Shown piece by piece: positions 23,567 to 36,480 of a stretch of DNA of 64,000 nucleotides. Every line of letters begins with the position of its first letter. The stretch's first letter is position 1. The translations under genes were made by a program, and so were the position numbers. The notes under the pieces are model-generated. The model did not search any database, had not been told where the DNA came from, and saw nothing but the letters and a program-made list of their open reading frames with translations. Origin of the DNA: Paulownia fortunei (lineage: Eukaryota; Streptophyta; Magnoliopsida; Lamiales; Paulowniaceae); NCBI GenBank assembly GCA_019321725.1, contig CM033110.1:13881278-13945277 (forward strand). The letters are read 5' to 3'.

Positions 23567-23610
23567 TCCTCCCTCTCCCTCTCCCTCTCCCCTTTCTTTT
23601 TTTTTTTTTT
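23567..23610. repeat. Pyrimidine tract in cold-shock promoter
   Basis: Repeats of CCCTCT followed by a T run; on the gene's strand this is a GA-rich tract about 90 bases upstream of the TATA box. Such tracts are common in plant core promoters. Confidence 0.6.
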
Positions 23611-23611
23611 C

Positions 23612-23885
23612 GGGATAATTACAAAATTTTCTTATATTCTAATAAATTTGCGGACTCCCCAAAAGTCTTTGAAAATTAACGGTGTGAATATTTTGTATGA
23701 AGTGATTGTTATGCACACATTTAAATTTCCTTTTTTGGGGGGGATAATTACAAAATTTTCCTATATTATAATAAATTTACACTCTCCCCAAAAGTCTTTG
23801 AAAATTAACGCCCCAAAAGTCTTTGAAAATTAACGCCCTGAATATTTTGTATCAAGTATTGTTATGCACATACTTAAATTACTTG
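23612..23885. repeat. 129-bp direct duplication with a nested 25-bp duplication
   Basis: GGGATAATTACAAAATTTT starts both copies (23612 and 23741). Both continue through CCCCAAAAGTCTTTGAAAAT-TAACG and end with TATTGTTATGCACA. In the second copy the CCCCAAAAGTC...TAACG block of 25 bases occurs twice in a row. Origin unknown; it separates the cold-shock promoter from a copia remnant. Confidence 0.85.
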
Positions 23886-26238
23886 GGAGACATAGTTTCT
23901 TCTTCCCATTTTTTTAATTGATCTTGAGGTTTCAATTCCTCAAAACCTATTTGAGTCCACAAATAGATTTTGAACCTTACAAATCTTTTGGTCGTTACTA
24001 ATTCTTGCCATTTTTTCAAGTCGATGTAAGACATCGCTTCTCCATACCTTCTTAGATCATTATCCAAGGGGAGTCCCTCCTCTTTGTTCTCTACCAAAAA
24101 ACTATATTTATCAGGTACCCTTGAGACCCTTTCGGATCCTCAAAGAGGTTGTGTCTCAGAGGACCCAACATCAGCTGGAGTGTTATTTACTGCAATAGTT
24201 AGGATGTTCTGTGATTTTGAACTTTTTCAAGTTCCACGACTTTGTTACTTCTCTCTGATAGAAATTATTCTTCAAGAAATGTGGCATTTTTTGAAACAAA
24301 CACATTTTATTCCAAGGCATCGTAGAAATAGTATTCAATAGACTCCTTTGGATACTCCACAAACTTGCATAAGCAGGATCTCAAATCTAACTTATCTCCC
24401 ACTTGCTACTTCACGTAAGCAACACCCCTCCATACCCTAAGGTATTTATAGAAATGTGTCTTACCACACCATATCTCATACGGTATTTTGGGTACAGCTT
24501 TAGATGACACCCTATTTAATAAGTATACTGTTGTTTCGAAGACATAGCCTTAGAATAAAAGAGGCAACAAAGTGAAACTCATCATAAATTGAAACATATC
24601 TAATAATGTTTGATTCCTGCATTCTACATCTTTGTTAAGTTGAGGAGTAGCAGGAGAGTCCACTATGAGAGAATTTCATTCTCTCTTAGATAATTTAAAA
24701 ACTTTGTGCTTAAGTATTCACTTCCTTAATTAGATCAAAGCATCTTTATACTTAATCCAGTTTGTTTCTTTACGTCACTTCTGAATTATTTGAACTTTCA
24801 AGACTTCGAACTTGTATCTTAAAAGGTACACATAATCACATCTAAAGAAGTCATCAGTAAAAGTTAAGAAATAGTTATAGTTCCCTCGTACACTAACACT
24901 TAGTGGCCCACATACATCTATATGAATCAAATCTAATAGATGTTTGACTCGCTCCACTTATCTAATAAATGGAGATTTGGTTATTTTTTCTTTGAGGCAG
25001 GACTCACATATTGGCAGTTCTTGCTCGTCCTTTAGGTCAAGCAATTGTGCCAATTTATTAATCATTTTCTTGGAAATATGCCCTAATCTTGCATGCTATA
25101 AGTTCATGGAACTATGATTATCTAATTTTCCTTTATTTTGTTGAATTGTGAGAATAAGATTATGGGGAGTAACAGAACCTAAATAGATAAAATCAAAATG
25201 TTTGAAAATGAAACAATTTCCATTTTCAATAGTAAATCTATTACAGAATCATTCTCAAAAGCTAGATTAACGATGCCTATAGTCAATGTAGCAACCCTAC
25301 TCCATTCCCTATCATTAGGACCGTCTCTCCTCTATCGAGCTTCCTACTTTTTGTCATTATCTGCAAATCATTACAAATATATGAGCCACAACTAGTAACT
25401 AATAACCAAGGAGTATTATTAACATATAAGTTAACTTTAATAAAATAGATACATGAACTCTTCAGGATTGCAAGATACTCCTTGTAGTTCCTTTTCTAGT
25501 GCCCTAGTTTGCCGCAGTAATGGCACTCGTTGTTGGCTTGAGAAGATACCTTCTTAACACTGCCCTTTGCCTTCAGCTTGTTGGGTTTGGAGGAACTATT
25601 TTCTTTTCTCTTTTCTCTCTTGGGCTTTGTTGCATTTGATCCGAAAGAGGATCCAACAAGCATAACCAACTTATCTTTTTTCATGGTGGACTCAACTGTT
25701 TTTAACATGTTCAGAAGTTCAGGGAGATTAGTCTCCATGCTGTGCATGTTATAATTGACAACAAAGGTGTCAAATGAGGAAAGTAGAGATTGCAACAGAA
25801 TGTCTATAGAGTTTGTTCTCCATAACGACTCTAAGGGATGCAAGCTTTTCAATGAGGTCTATCATCTTTAATCCATGGTCATGGACTGAAAAATCCTCAT
25901 TTATACGACATTTGGAAAACTCCTTTGAGATTTGATATCTCGCCTACCTAGTACATTCACCATATAACTTTGGTAGGTGAAGGAAGATCCCATAAGCAGT
26001 ATCATGTCCTCATTCTACCTCTGAAGCTCATTTGATATATGTGGCTTCGAGCTTGCAGATTGTCATCAACAAGCCTCTAAATAATATCCTTCGGTGGAAC
26101 CGAAGAAAGCGCGATGTCGAGGACATATGCCATCTTCTCAAATTGAAGGATTATCCTAAGGTTTCTTAGCCAAAGAACAAAGTTTGGCCTAGTTAATATG
26201 TTTTGCTTAAGGATTGTTACTAGTAGATTATTTGTCAT
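23879..26238 (-). pseudogene. Ty1/copia gag-integrase, decayed and 3'-truncated
   Basis: Reading leftward: gag starts with an ATG at 26236-26238 (MTNNLLVTILKQN, then FEKMAYVLD), followed by a UBN2-like part at 25496-25852 (SFDTFVVNYNM, ending in the start of a zinc knuckle, CHYCGKLGH). The integrase core has LDLIHIDVCGPL at 24775-24957. Its C-terminal part is near 24400-24600 (NRVPSK-like, PYEMW-like). The linker into RT is at 23879-24097 (EAMSYIDLKKWQ). RT itself is missing: the element is cut at 23879. Multiple stops break it. Confidence 0.78.
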
Positions 26239-27760
26239 TTTAGTAGAAATATCTACAAAATTTAAATAGAAAATGAATAAATTATGGGAAAATCATATTC
26301 ATTTAATATAAGGTCTTCAATACTAAATATCTTCAACTATTTTCTTCGAACTCCATCACCCGTAATGGAAGTTTCAAGAAATTGAATTTCCTAGTGAGCT
26401 TGAGATCCAGTGAACATACTTCACACCACAATTTTGTGAGCCCATGAAATATTTTTATCAGTGGTCAACTCTTTGATAATTATATTACTATATAACCTGC
26501 GAGTTTGTTTTGCCTCACATCTTCTTATATACCCCAATTTTATGAGCTCATATGCTACTAAGTGTCAAACAACAATATTTATGCTTGAAGAGATCACAAC
26601 TTTCCAATACAAGACCACCCCATGACTCATGGCCAATGATCAAGTGCGGTGGCATCATCATATCTCTACCTTTGATTGTAGGTATGGATGATAGGTCCTA
26701 CCTAACTTGTCCATTTTTTAAAAATTGAAAAATTCTCATTAAGTTTCAAAAACTAAGGGTTTTCAATTTTTCAAAACCTCATCTATTAAATTACTAAGTG
26801 GGTTATTTAATACTTGTTATCATATGCGCGAAAGTAAAAATATTAAATAAAATCTAACATGCATCCTGTGCAAAAAGTGATAGGATGATCATGGCCAGCC
26901 TATGCAACCCGTTTGAGTTGTAAAACGGGCCAAGGTCAATTTAAGGGTAAAAATATAAAAAACTATTCTATTACATTTTCTTTTTGTACCCATACATTCA
27001 TGGGTTTTGAATCTACTATTCTATTATATTTGTATTTAATAATCCATACAAGCATGGGTCTTTAGGCTTCGAACGTCTTCCACACTTTCTAGTCTACTCT
27101 TTTTGTAATAAGTTAAATATAATGCAAAAATAGAATAAGAAGCTCGCAGGCTCATAAAACTAAAGATAATTAACACATCTAATCACATTTGTCACAAACC
27201 CATGATCACCCCTAAATAAAACATTCAATAAACATTTATCACATGAATTTTAAAGTAAATAAATTTACCAAGTTGTTAAACAATGTATTTTCAAGACTTG
27301 GACACAATATTCTATTTATGAAAAATTATTTTTCAATATTTTAAAATTAATAATTAAATTAAAATCAAAGAAATAGAATATTTATTAAAATTGCATGTAA
27401 ATAGGCTGCCCAACAGCACATTATGCGATCAAATGACAAGTGCACTGTTGGGCCAGAACCAGCCCCTGCTCGCAGGAGGCTAGTGCTGCCTGTGTCCAGT
27501 ATGTGTGTAGCAGCACGCATGAACGATAGTCACCTGTGTTGTTGCTGCCTCGTAGAGAAGATCCATGTGTGGGCTCCAGGTCTAATAGCATCAAATGCCT
27601 CAATTATGCATTTACATCAATATTTTAACAAATTTAAAATATTTTACATGCAATTAATTTAATCAATTATGTCCAAAAACTGAAAATACAAAAGCAACAA
27701 AACTATATTCATCAAATAAACATACAAAATAAATCACATCAACTACTAATAATGCAAACC
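26239..27760 (-). other. Leader of the minus-strand copia, with an insert
   Basis: Non-coding between the primer-binding site and gag. It is unusually long for a copia leader. A GC-richer block at about 27400-27600 is bracketed by inverted TTGCATGTAAA (27390) and TTTACATGCAA (27645) and contains an inner hairpin (CCCAACAGCAC against GTGCACTGTTGGG, 27410-27452), so it may be a separate small insertion. Confidence 0.45.
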
Positions 27761-27785
27761 ATGGCTCTAATATTATTGCTAGTTC
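27761..27785 (-). promoter_or_regulatory. Copia primer-binding site
   Basis: On the - strand, AGCAATAATATTAGAGCCATGG matches the copia pattern TGGTATCAGAGCCATGG (complement of initiator tRNA-Met) with several transitions. It fixes the 5' LTR as lying to the right. Confidence 0.6.
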
Positions 27786-29500
27786 ACTATAACTTAAGGG
27801 GTAAACATAGCAGAAATTAAATTTTTTAAATAAAATAGGTAATAACATTTATTGCATTATCCCTAGTTTTGCAGTGATTCTAATGATCGGGGTTATTAAC
27901 AATTTAATAAATTGTATATAAATTAATAAAGTGATGTAATTCGTTACCCTTTTCTGACTCTTTGATTTAATACAAGGCTTGATGTAATCAATTGCTAGAT
28001 TGTTGTAAATTCTTCACCAAGGAGTCCACACATTATTCCTCTAAAGAAGTCTGTACTTTAAACTAGAATAACCAATATGAAAAACTTGTTAGTGTTCTTT
28101 GTTTTCTTTTTCAAGCCTAAAAGGGGAGTGAACACTAATCTTTAATCCAACTAGTGGAATCAAAGATTAAGTGTTTATTGTGATTGTTCTTAATCCAACA
28201 AGTGGAAAAAAGAACAATATAGTTGGATATTGAAGAGAACATGAGAGGAGAAAAGAGAAGAAAGAAAACATTTTTTTTCTTGCTATGGCTGAATTTTGAG
28301 AGTGTGAAAGCTAGGGATTTTTGTCTTCAATTTTCTATTTATGTGGTGGCTACAAAAAATTAGGTCAAACCTAATATTAGCCTCACATATTGATTTGGTT
28401 ATTTAGAAAGTCTTTAAATTTAAGAACCTCACTATCCATGAAAATACCTAGCAAGTAATCATGATAAATTAATTTTAGGTGAAATAGCAAGTGATCTTAT
28501 TTCAATTATGAATACCATACATGTAAGATTTTTCCGTCAACTAATTTCCCAATTGAGTTTAGGGTATGGATAAAGATTGAAACCTTAATCGGCTCAATAA
28601 CTATGATTCCATTTTAAGTTCCAATGACTATTGATGAATCGTGAGAAATACTTTTCTAATATTCATTATACCTTGCCAAGAATTTAAGAGTCATGAACTA
28701 TAAAAATATAAGAAATTTACTTGTTCTACTAGACAAGTGATGAATCCTTTGTTGACCACTCATTAACCTCCATATGTGTAGAAACAATACTCAATGTAAT
28801 CCATTTGTGATTGTCAGGCAATTAGAGAATGCATCAAAGTAAGACATGACATGTACAAAATTACTATGGTTCCTCAAGTCAAAAGACTAATCGTACATTA
28901 TCGTAACATAGAGATTCTTAATTCGATAAATAAAATTTTCAACTAAGAATTTATGGTATATCAATTCAGTGTACTTGTTTTCTAATAAGTACCCGCATAC
29001 TTGCACTTGCATTACTATGCTAATGCCTATGGAATAAGACATCCTCGTCTTAAGAGCATGCATCGTATGCACAGATCCTATTGACCTATTTGATGTCCCA
29101 TCTCAAAAAATCATTGACTCGAAACTTATTTAAAACTAAAATTGTAATGTCCAATTCTTTTTCTACATAGCCAATAATAAACATCATGCATGAATATACA
29201 TCTAATCAATTTGCATTATCGAATTATGGCATACAAATAACATGATTGCACGAACATGAATAATTGTTATTATATGCTCCAGTTATGCTTTAACAAGCAT
29301 TAGTATATGAAATATGAGATCAAACTTTTATTTATTGATTTAACATATTCCTTAAGTGCCTTTTTACAGTAAAAAGATTGGTATCTCGATTAAAGAAAAT
29401 TGATGTGTTGAATGACCATAAAATAAATTATTCGTATTGCTCCATACTTGTTACATGCTAAATTGATTATTTTCCTAAATATTTTCTTTAAATATGTTAC
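27786..29500 (-). repeat. Probable 5' LTR of the minus-strand copia
   Basis: By position upstream of the primer-binding site this should be the LTR. The outer end cannot be fixed, because no second copy is present in the window. No gene is seen. Confidence 0.4.
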
Positions 29501-32050
29501 ATTTGGCGAAGAATTAAAAGTATGCAAAATGGTGCAATTTGATTGGTTGGTTGATTAGGTTGTATAAAATCATTTTAAACCACATTGCACTTGATTATAA
29601 TACCAAAGCATTAATTTTTGTCATCTCCTTAGCCCATGAACGTGGCTTTTTGTATGAGAAGACACAAAGCATGATGCAACCAATTATCACCCTCCACTTA
29701 CCTCTTTTTGAAAGATCAAAGAAATCATTTTCATCCATATTTCTTATGGGAGCACCTAAAAAATGACCAACCCTTATTCTCCTAAGTTTCTCCCAAATTT
29801 CTACACTCTCATACTCACAAAAATTGAATTCAATCCATAGGAATCCATAGAACAAAAATTAGAATAAGTTTCCACCATTTTAAGTTTGAAAATCGTTGAT
29901 TTTGAAGCTTAATTCCAACTTAATCAAGGTATATTCTTTTTCAATGTTTCTTATGATGAATTTGTATCATCTTGAATGGTTACATATTTTAGTATGCTTG
30001 ATTGAAAACTTAAGTAAGTTACACTTGAAACCAAAATCAAGCTAGTTAAGCTAGTTTTTAGCAAAATTGATAGCCTTGTGAAGTATGCTTAATTTACTTG
30101 TTTCTATTGATCTTGTAATGCTTATATTGTGTTTGAAAGTTCCTATGAATAATTGAAAATAATAGCAATTAGTTTACTTAGTTGAAGGTTACAATCAATT
30201 TAAGTTAGAACCGAGTTTACGTTATGTTAAATTGGATTGTGTGCATGTTTTAGGGGCTGCTCTAATAATTATGTTTGAATTATTAGTTATTTAATGATTG
30301 TCCTAATGTTTAATGTCTTGAATTAGTAGTAAAATATGGAGTATGCATTACTTTTAAGGTTATGTAATTGATATGGAATTGTTTACAAAAGATTGAAAAG
30401 TGTATACGAACTTTAACTAGAATAGACTAAATGATTTATAAAAAAAATATTAAATAGTACATGATTTGATTATATTAGGCCTTTAACACATCACATCTTC
30501 TAAAGAGATTGATCTTTTCACTTGCCACGTAGTGGACTTGAGGTAAATTGAAACTTTTATTTGCTGTATCACAAGAATCATATAATATTTGTTCATATTT
30601 TAATGTGATTGCTATTGTTTGTCAAATGATGTAATGTTTGATGCATTTATGGTTCATGAAACATGACACTATTAAAAATATAATGAGGTTTTTGAAAAGG
30701 AAGTATGGTACTTGATTGATGATCTGGTAGACAAGGGACGTGGGAAGGACCGGGGGACCCAACAAATAGTGAAAAATACTTGAAGTTAAAATATCGGTAT
30801 AGGAAAGCCACAATGAATGAGATAGAATACGGTTAATACTTGAGGTTGAAAGACCAAGTATGGAAACCCCGTATTAGTTCTCTTATTAGCCAATCATTAT
30901 GAACAGGTTCCAAAAATCATGGTCTATTGCTATTAGTTAGGTACCACACTTCAAGAGCCCTAAAGAATGATTTATGAAAGAAAGTTATTAAATTGAATAA
31001 TGCATTTAATCATTTATGTGATTTGCATGTACGTTATTTGTTATTGCATCATTTTTACCTTATTGAGCATTTAACTCATTAGATTCATATGATGCAGGTC
31101 GAAATGTACATGTTTAGAGGTTGATTGAGTATCTGGAGCGGTTAGACAAAGATTTGTTCATATGACATGTTTCGAGCTGTTTTGTAGCATATTTTGAAAA
31201 CTCTGTTTTGTTTTTAAATAAGCCGCTCTGTTATAGTTTTGTAAACACATGTAAACAACAAATGAATTCAATTTCTTTCTTTTATAGCCAAAAATGGGAA
31301 CTTTTATCAAAACCATAACTCTAATATTGATGAAAAGTTAACATTTTTTGATTTAATTGTATTAGCTTGTTTAGGTTCTGCAGTTAGATTAAGAGGTGTT
31401 ACAAAAACTTTAGAGGTATGTTCTATTTTTTATTTATATAAAAATAATGCAAGACATTAGATAAAGAAAGTGTCTTATTACCAATATGATTCCAATAAGA
31501 TTGTTTTATAAAAGAAAAGAGTTCAATACACTCAATCTAATTAGGGCGTCGGGTATACTACTTTAACACATCTTCAATTATGAAATTAATTACGTAATTA
31601 GGGATTCTAATTAGGGATTTTAATTTTGAAATTGTGTATGCTCCTTAATTCTTTTGTAAATTGAAATTTTCTAGAATTTATTGTAATTTTTTAAAAAAAT
31701 TATAATTTATTTTTTCTGGAATTTATTATATATTTTTGTAATTTTGAAATCAGGGATTCTTCTAATTAGGGATTTTGAAATTGACTATGATTTAAATTAG
31801 GAATTCCAATCTGTAATTGATTATGATTCTAAAATAGGAATTCTGAAATTGATTTTATTTATACGTGAATTTAGGGATTAAGAAATTAGTTCCGATTTGT
31901 TTGTGGAGTTAGGAATTAAATTAGGGATTGTAAAATTAATTCTAATTAGCTTGTGCAATTCTGAAATTTTAAAAATTTATCTTTTTTAAAAATTTTAAAA
32001 TTTAGGTACATAAATGTCAATTCTAAAATTATATTTTTGAAATTTAGGTA
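29501..32050. other. Intergenic, no gene seen
   Basis: Short broken frames only. Sequence from about 29770 to 31410, ending with AGAGGTGTTACAAAA, has the feel of an old chromovirus-type LTR, but no partner or primer-binding site supports it. From 31550 to 32040 the DNA is a low-complexity series of 'ATTAGGGATT'-like units. Confidence 0.4.
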
Positions 32051-32055
32051 AAACA

Positions 32056-32395
32056 ATGGCAACACAATGGGCGCAAGAAGATGAAAGTTCATTCTTGGAC
32101 TTACACATTGAAGCCAAGATGATTAAATTGCAAAAAGAGATTGAACTGCAGAAGATACTTGGGAAAAAATATACATAGAGTGCTTGGGTAAATATATTAT
32201 ACAATCTGAATTGTAGAAGTAACAGATTCATATTGAAACAACTTGAGGGAGAATTAGACAATTTTTGTGCACGATATACAAGATTTTCTACAGTGCTTTC
32301 CTAGGTTAAGATTCATTGGGACCAAGTGTTTCATTATATCATTACTTCTAATGATTTTTGGGATGATTATCTGGATATGTTTATGTTTATGTTTA
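32056..32395 (+). pseudogene. MYB/SANT-like domain fragment
   Basis: Opens MATQWAQEDESSFLDLHIEAK and, after stops, continues in other frames with RYTRFSTVLS, HWDQ and finally SNDFWDDYL. The order and the closing W-D-x-Y/x-L motif resemble the MYB/SANT-like DNA-binding domain of plant Harbinger-associated and L10-interacting proteins. It is broken and short, so only a remnant. Similarity is judged by eye. Confidence 0.4.
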
Positions 32396-32539
32396 TATAA
32401 TTTAACATGAATAAGTTGAATATATGTACTAATTTTTGCAATATATCAGCTTGAAGGGGAGCATCATTGAGGGAAGATATATCGTCTTTTCAATATGAAG
32501 AAGAATAGGTTTTGTAGAAAAAGAGATTGTGACGTTGTT

Positions 32540-33668
32540 TGATAAGTGCATATTTTGATATATTTTTATAACAAATTCTTTATACTTTCATTACTTTATT
32601 TTGTTAATATTATAGTGTTACTAACGTTTTGTATTAGAGAATCAATGAACCAAAAAAGATACAAAAGAGTTAAAATAAAATCAAAGAAGAAAACACATTT
32701 CATGAGCAAGTTGGGAGATAATGTTTTATTAGATCAAATAAACATTACAATTAAAAGAAAATGGTTATTTTTACAAATCACTTGAATTTTGTAAGTGATT
32801 GTTGGGTTTGCATTACATTGAAAATAAGCATGTTTCTAAACTTATGCAATTTTCATATTTTTGGCATAACTCTATATTTAAAAGCTCTATGAACCTGAAT
32901 CTTATTTCATTTGACGGCAGGAGATATAGCTACAATTTGTTGTTGGAAGCTCAACTTAATTTAGCTTTGATTATATCAAAAAATTCGTACAAATGTGTGA
33001 ATTAGAAATGATATATCTATACTGGCATATCTTCTTAAATCAAGCATAATTTTTTCCCTCGTGGTTGAAATTAAGTGATTCAAGTTAAAAAATAAAGATA
33101 ACAGATAAATACATAGTATTTATATTGATCACTTTCCCAAAATCAACTAATTTAATAGAAAAAAAATGTGTGATAAAATTTGGATGTGAAAAGGATATGT
33201 AAATTTAGAGCATATTTGAAGTAATTTTGGAGTGCATTTGGAATGAATTTGAAAATGTCAATTTAGGTACTCTTCTATTATAAATATGGGCTATTGGATA
33301 TCATTGATGACACACAAAAACCCTTAAAAGGAGAAAAAAAGTTTTATTATTTTCTTTTTTTAGGCTAAGTTTTCCAGTAGTAATGTAAGTTTTCTAATAG
33401 TAATAGAAATATATTCTTTAGTTTCTCTACTATTTTAAATCTTTTCTACTTTCATTATGTCTTTTTAAATTTTATTTAGTTGAGGAGAAAGAGTGAACCT
33501 TTTGATAGAGGAAGATGAACAATTATAAATGTGCATAATGTTCAGTTGTGTTGTATTATTGTTTTAATTTTTTTACTGAAACCTTAATTATTTAGTGGTG
33601 ATTCTTAATTTATCTATTACCAATGACACAATAAATATTTGGGTTCATTTAACTTATTATACGATTAT
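32540..33668 (+). repeat. Truncated LTR of the element A family
   Basis: Starts TGATAAGTGCATATTTTGATA and follows the element A LTR through the AGCTCAACTT, TTATAAATATGG (TATA region) and GTGGTGATTCTTAATTTAT segments. It stops abruptly in the first tandem unit at about 33668, where CACTA transposase sequence begins. Confidence 0.8.
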
Positions 33669-33674
33669 TCAGGC

Positions 33675-34440
33675 AATGCATCTAACTTCGTTAAAATCTC
33701 ACGACCACTAAATGTTCGAGATGGGCCTTCCTTTTCAAACTTTCCATTAAAGCTTTTGTTTTTACGCCACGAGTGCTTCAAATGTAAGAACCGACGGTGG
33801 CCAGTATAATAAATTTTACTGCACAAACCTTGATTCGTTGTATTTTCAAGACATACAGGACATGCTTTATAACCCTTGGTGCTCTATCCAAACACTGTCC
33901 CATATGCCGAGAAGTCATGAATTGCTACATCCTAGCAGCATGTAATCGAAAGACTCTTTCAGTCGATGCATCATATGTTTCCACCCCCTCATCCCATAAC
34001 TCTTTCAATTCGTTGATTAAAGGACACAAGTATATATCCATCTCTTTTCCAGGTGCCTTGGGCCTAGGAATTAAAAGAGACATAATCATGTATGATGGTT
34101 TTGTCATTTTCCATGGAGAAAAATTGTATGGCATAAGTAAAATTGGCCATATACTGGAAGCATTTGACATATTTTCAAATAGATTAAAACCGTCAGTTGC
34201 TAACCCCAAACGAACATTTCTAGGATCATCTGCAAAAATTTCATATAATTTTTCAAACTCCTTCCACGATTCAGCATCAACTTGGTGTCTCAATATCCTA
34301 TCTGTTTCAACCCTTTTTTCCTTATGCTATCTCATATCTTTCGCCGTATATTTCGACAAAAACAACCTCTTAAGTCTTGGCTTCAATGAAAAATATCGAA
34401 GTATTTTTTTAGGGATTTTCTTCTTATGGATACAACTTGT
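33675..34440 (-). pseudogene. CACTA (En/Spm) TNP2-like transposase fragment
   Basis: Leftward reading gives the conserved core of plant CACTA transposases (Transposase_21). In order: IPKKILRYF and RLKRLFLSKYTAKDMR (34300-34420), then an open stretch at 33925-34293 with ADDPRNVRLGLATDGFN, WPILLMPYN, PRPKAPGKEMDIYL and KELWDEGVETYDAS. A frame change follows, then STKGYKACPVCLENT, GHRRFL and SGREILTKLD down to 33675. The frameshift near 33925 and stops show it is dead. Neither CACTA terminus was found; the left edge abuts an LTR fragment. Confidence 0.88.
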
Positions 34441-36325
34441 GCATAATTAAACTTCTAACAAGTGCATACACAATATTAAAGAACTATCTTTATTTACAGT
34501 ATTATTCCTCCACAACGTGGTGTTTTAGGTTCATATATGCAGTATTATTTGTACATAAATGTGGTGTTTTAGGTTTAGATATGCAATGTTCTTTGTGCAT
34601 ATTACATATGCAACATTTTTTGTGTATAAATATCGTATATTATGTTTATACATGCAGTATATAAATGATAGTATGTTGTAATTTACCTTTTTGCTTGTTT
34701 CACGGACTCGATGGGCAAGAACCATATATTTTTTTATGGTATGATGCTGGGGTGTGACAAAGTTTATAACTTTCCTTTTCTCCTATTTTTTATCTGTTGT
34801 GGTCATGCCTCTAAAAATGGAAGAGGGATCATCATGTTGTTAATTTGTTGTGCTCTTCATGTCTATCGTCTTCCTGTTGATCTTTATCTTCCCTGTAATA
34901 TCACCACCATCATCCCTTGTTGAGGACTGCCAGGAGCCTCTGCACTACCATCATTGCCCTCATGATCAAGCTCACCATTGGTGCTAGAGCAACCGAACTA
35001 CCACACTCCATATAGCTGTTCTTCACCTCATCAAGGGCAGATAAAAGTAGATCAATATTCTATAAACAACCATAGTCAAAATCATTACCATCACCCTTGC
35101 AACCACCAACATCTTTTCGGTCATCATCTTTCTTGTCTTTATCTCCGTCATCTTCTTATTGAGAGCATGGGGTGCAAAGACTCTAGCTTCTATAAAAGAA
35201 GATTCTTTGTCTTAGTAGTTCACTTTTGTGGTTTTTTCCCCCATTTTACCAGAGCTTCTAATCTCTCAAGAAGAGAGGTTAGTACTTTTTACGTAAGTTA
35301 TATGAATGTAAAAAAGTTCATTAGTAAAATAAAGAATGAAAGACAATTCTTAATGAAAGACCCCTATACAAAGTAAAAAATATCATTAGTAAAATAAAGA
35401 ATGAAAGACAATTCTTAATGAAGAAATTCTACAAATAATTATATGTACCTGAATATTTAATTGTATTAGCTCCAAAAATTTGCTCATAAGGAAAAGGCTA
35501 AATGGGCATATCCTAGTGATAACAAATTTACAACTTTCTTTGTTATTTGAGATTTATAACAAATAAAAATATAAAAAAAAGGTAAATAAAGGAGTTACCT
35601 TATTCTACTAATCACCCTAATTGTTCCTCGATAACATCAATGTTGTTGGGGGTCTTGTCAACAATGGAAAAATGTGAAAACACACGCAAGATGCACAAAG
35701 ACTCCCTATGAAGGTATGTGCTCAGAAACACAAGCCTACAACTGATAAGGGCATTGTCATAGTTATTCCATAATACGTGTCAACAACATTATTATTAACA
35801 ATAAGATTTATTTACCGTCATGCCAATAGCAAATGCATCGAAATACATCTTGCCCGTATTTTGGCCTCTTTTCCCTTCAATATGTTTGATGATTTCCTCA
35901 ACCAAAAATTTGTATCTGCCCATGCATACTATCCAATGGTAGTTTAATCATTGACACAAGTGATAACAAAAAGTATATATATATATATAGTCTACCAAAA
36001 TCATCTACATCATGTTTGTTATACTTTTCCACTAAATATTCTATTTTTTTTTACAATTTCAGCAAGGATCACATTACTAAATTTTTCCATAAAATGCCAT
36101 TTCAATGTTATAAACTCAGTGTTGATATTAGGTCAATAGGTTCACCCAAATGGAGCAACTACAACACAAGAGAGAACTCTGATGACGGGAAGAGAACTAC
36201 AATGTCTTCACTAAAAACAAATGCATTGGACTGAACGTGGAACCTCCTTAGGATTGCATCAACTCTAGCAATGCTAGTGCCGAGTTTAAGCATCTCAAAA
36301 TATGCATAGAATAGAGTTCTCCTAA
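34441..36325. other. Non-coding, with short tandem repeats
   Basis: No supported gene. Imperfect units of about 44 bases (TGTGGTGTTTTAGGTT...ATGCA) occur at 34517-34660. A 39-base direct repeat (CATTAGTAAAATAAAGAATG...) is at 35319-35357 and 35384-35422. Parts may be 5' sequence of the CACTA element. Confidence 0.45.
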
Positions 36326-36327
36326 GT

Positions 36328-36480
36328 AGGGGCGGATGCAGGGAGCGAGTGGGTGCAGCCGTCCCCTCTCAATTTTCTACAAATATATTTTTTATTTATA
36401 AAATTTAATAAAATTAAATTTTTTGTCCCCCTTTAAATTATGAAATTATCTCAATTGTCCCCTCAAATTTTTATAATCTT
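36328..36480 (+). mobile_element. Possible hAT-like end fragment
   Basis: GTAGGGGCGGATGCAGG followed by C-rich and AATTTT-rich sequence (GTCCCCCTTT, GTCCCCTCAAATTTT) resembles the common GGGGCGGA-type terminal sequence of plant hAT elements. No right end or target duplication was found, so it is at most a fragment. Confidence 0.35.

Noticed and set aside
29539..29855. Frames of 75 and 86 codons on opposite strands
   Set aside because: Overlapping, no domain, AT-rich surroundings; no support.
33797..34450. 217-codon + strand frame over the CACTA fragment
   Set aside because: The - strand frames match the transposase in order; the + frame has no recognisable domain.
35838..36240. Possible plant mobile-domain or ULP1-type protein on the - strand
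   Set aside because: A few words (LRRFHVQSNAFVF) are suggestive but too short and broken to call.
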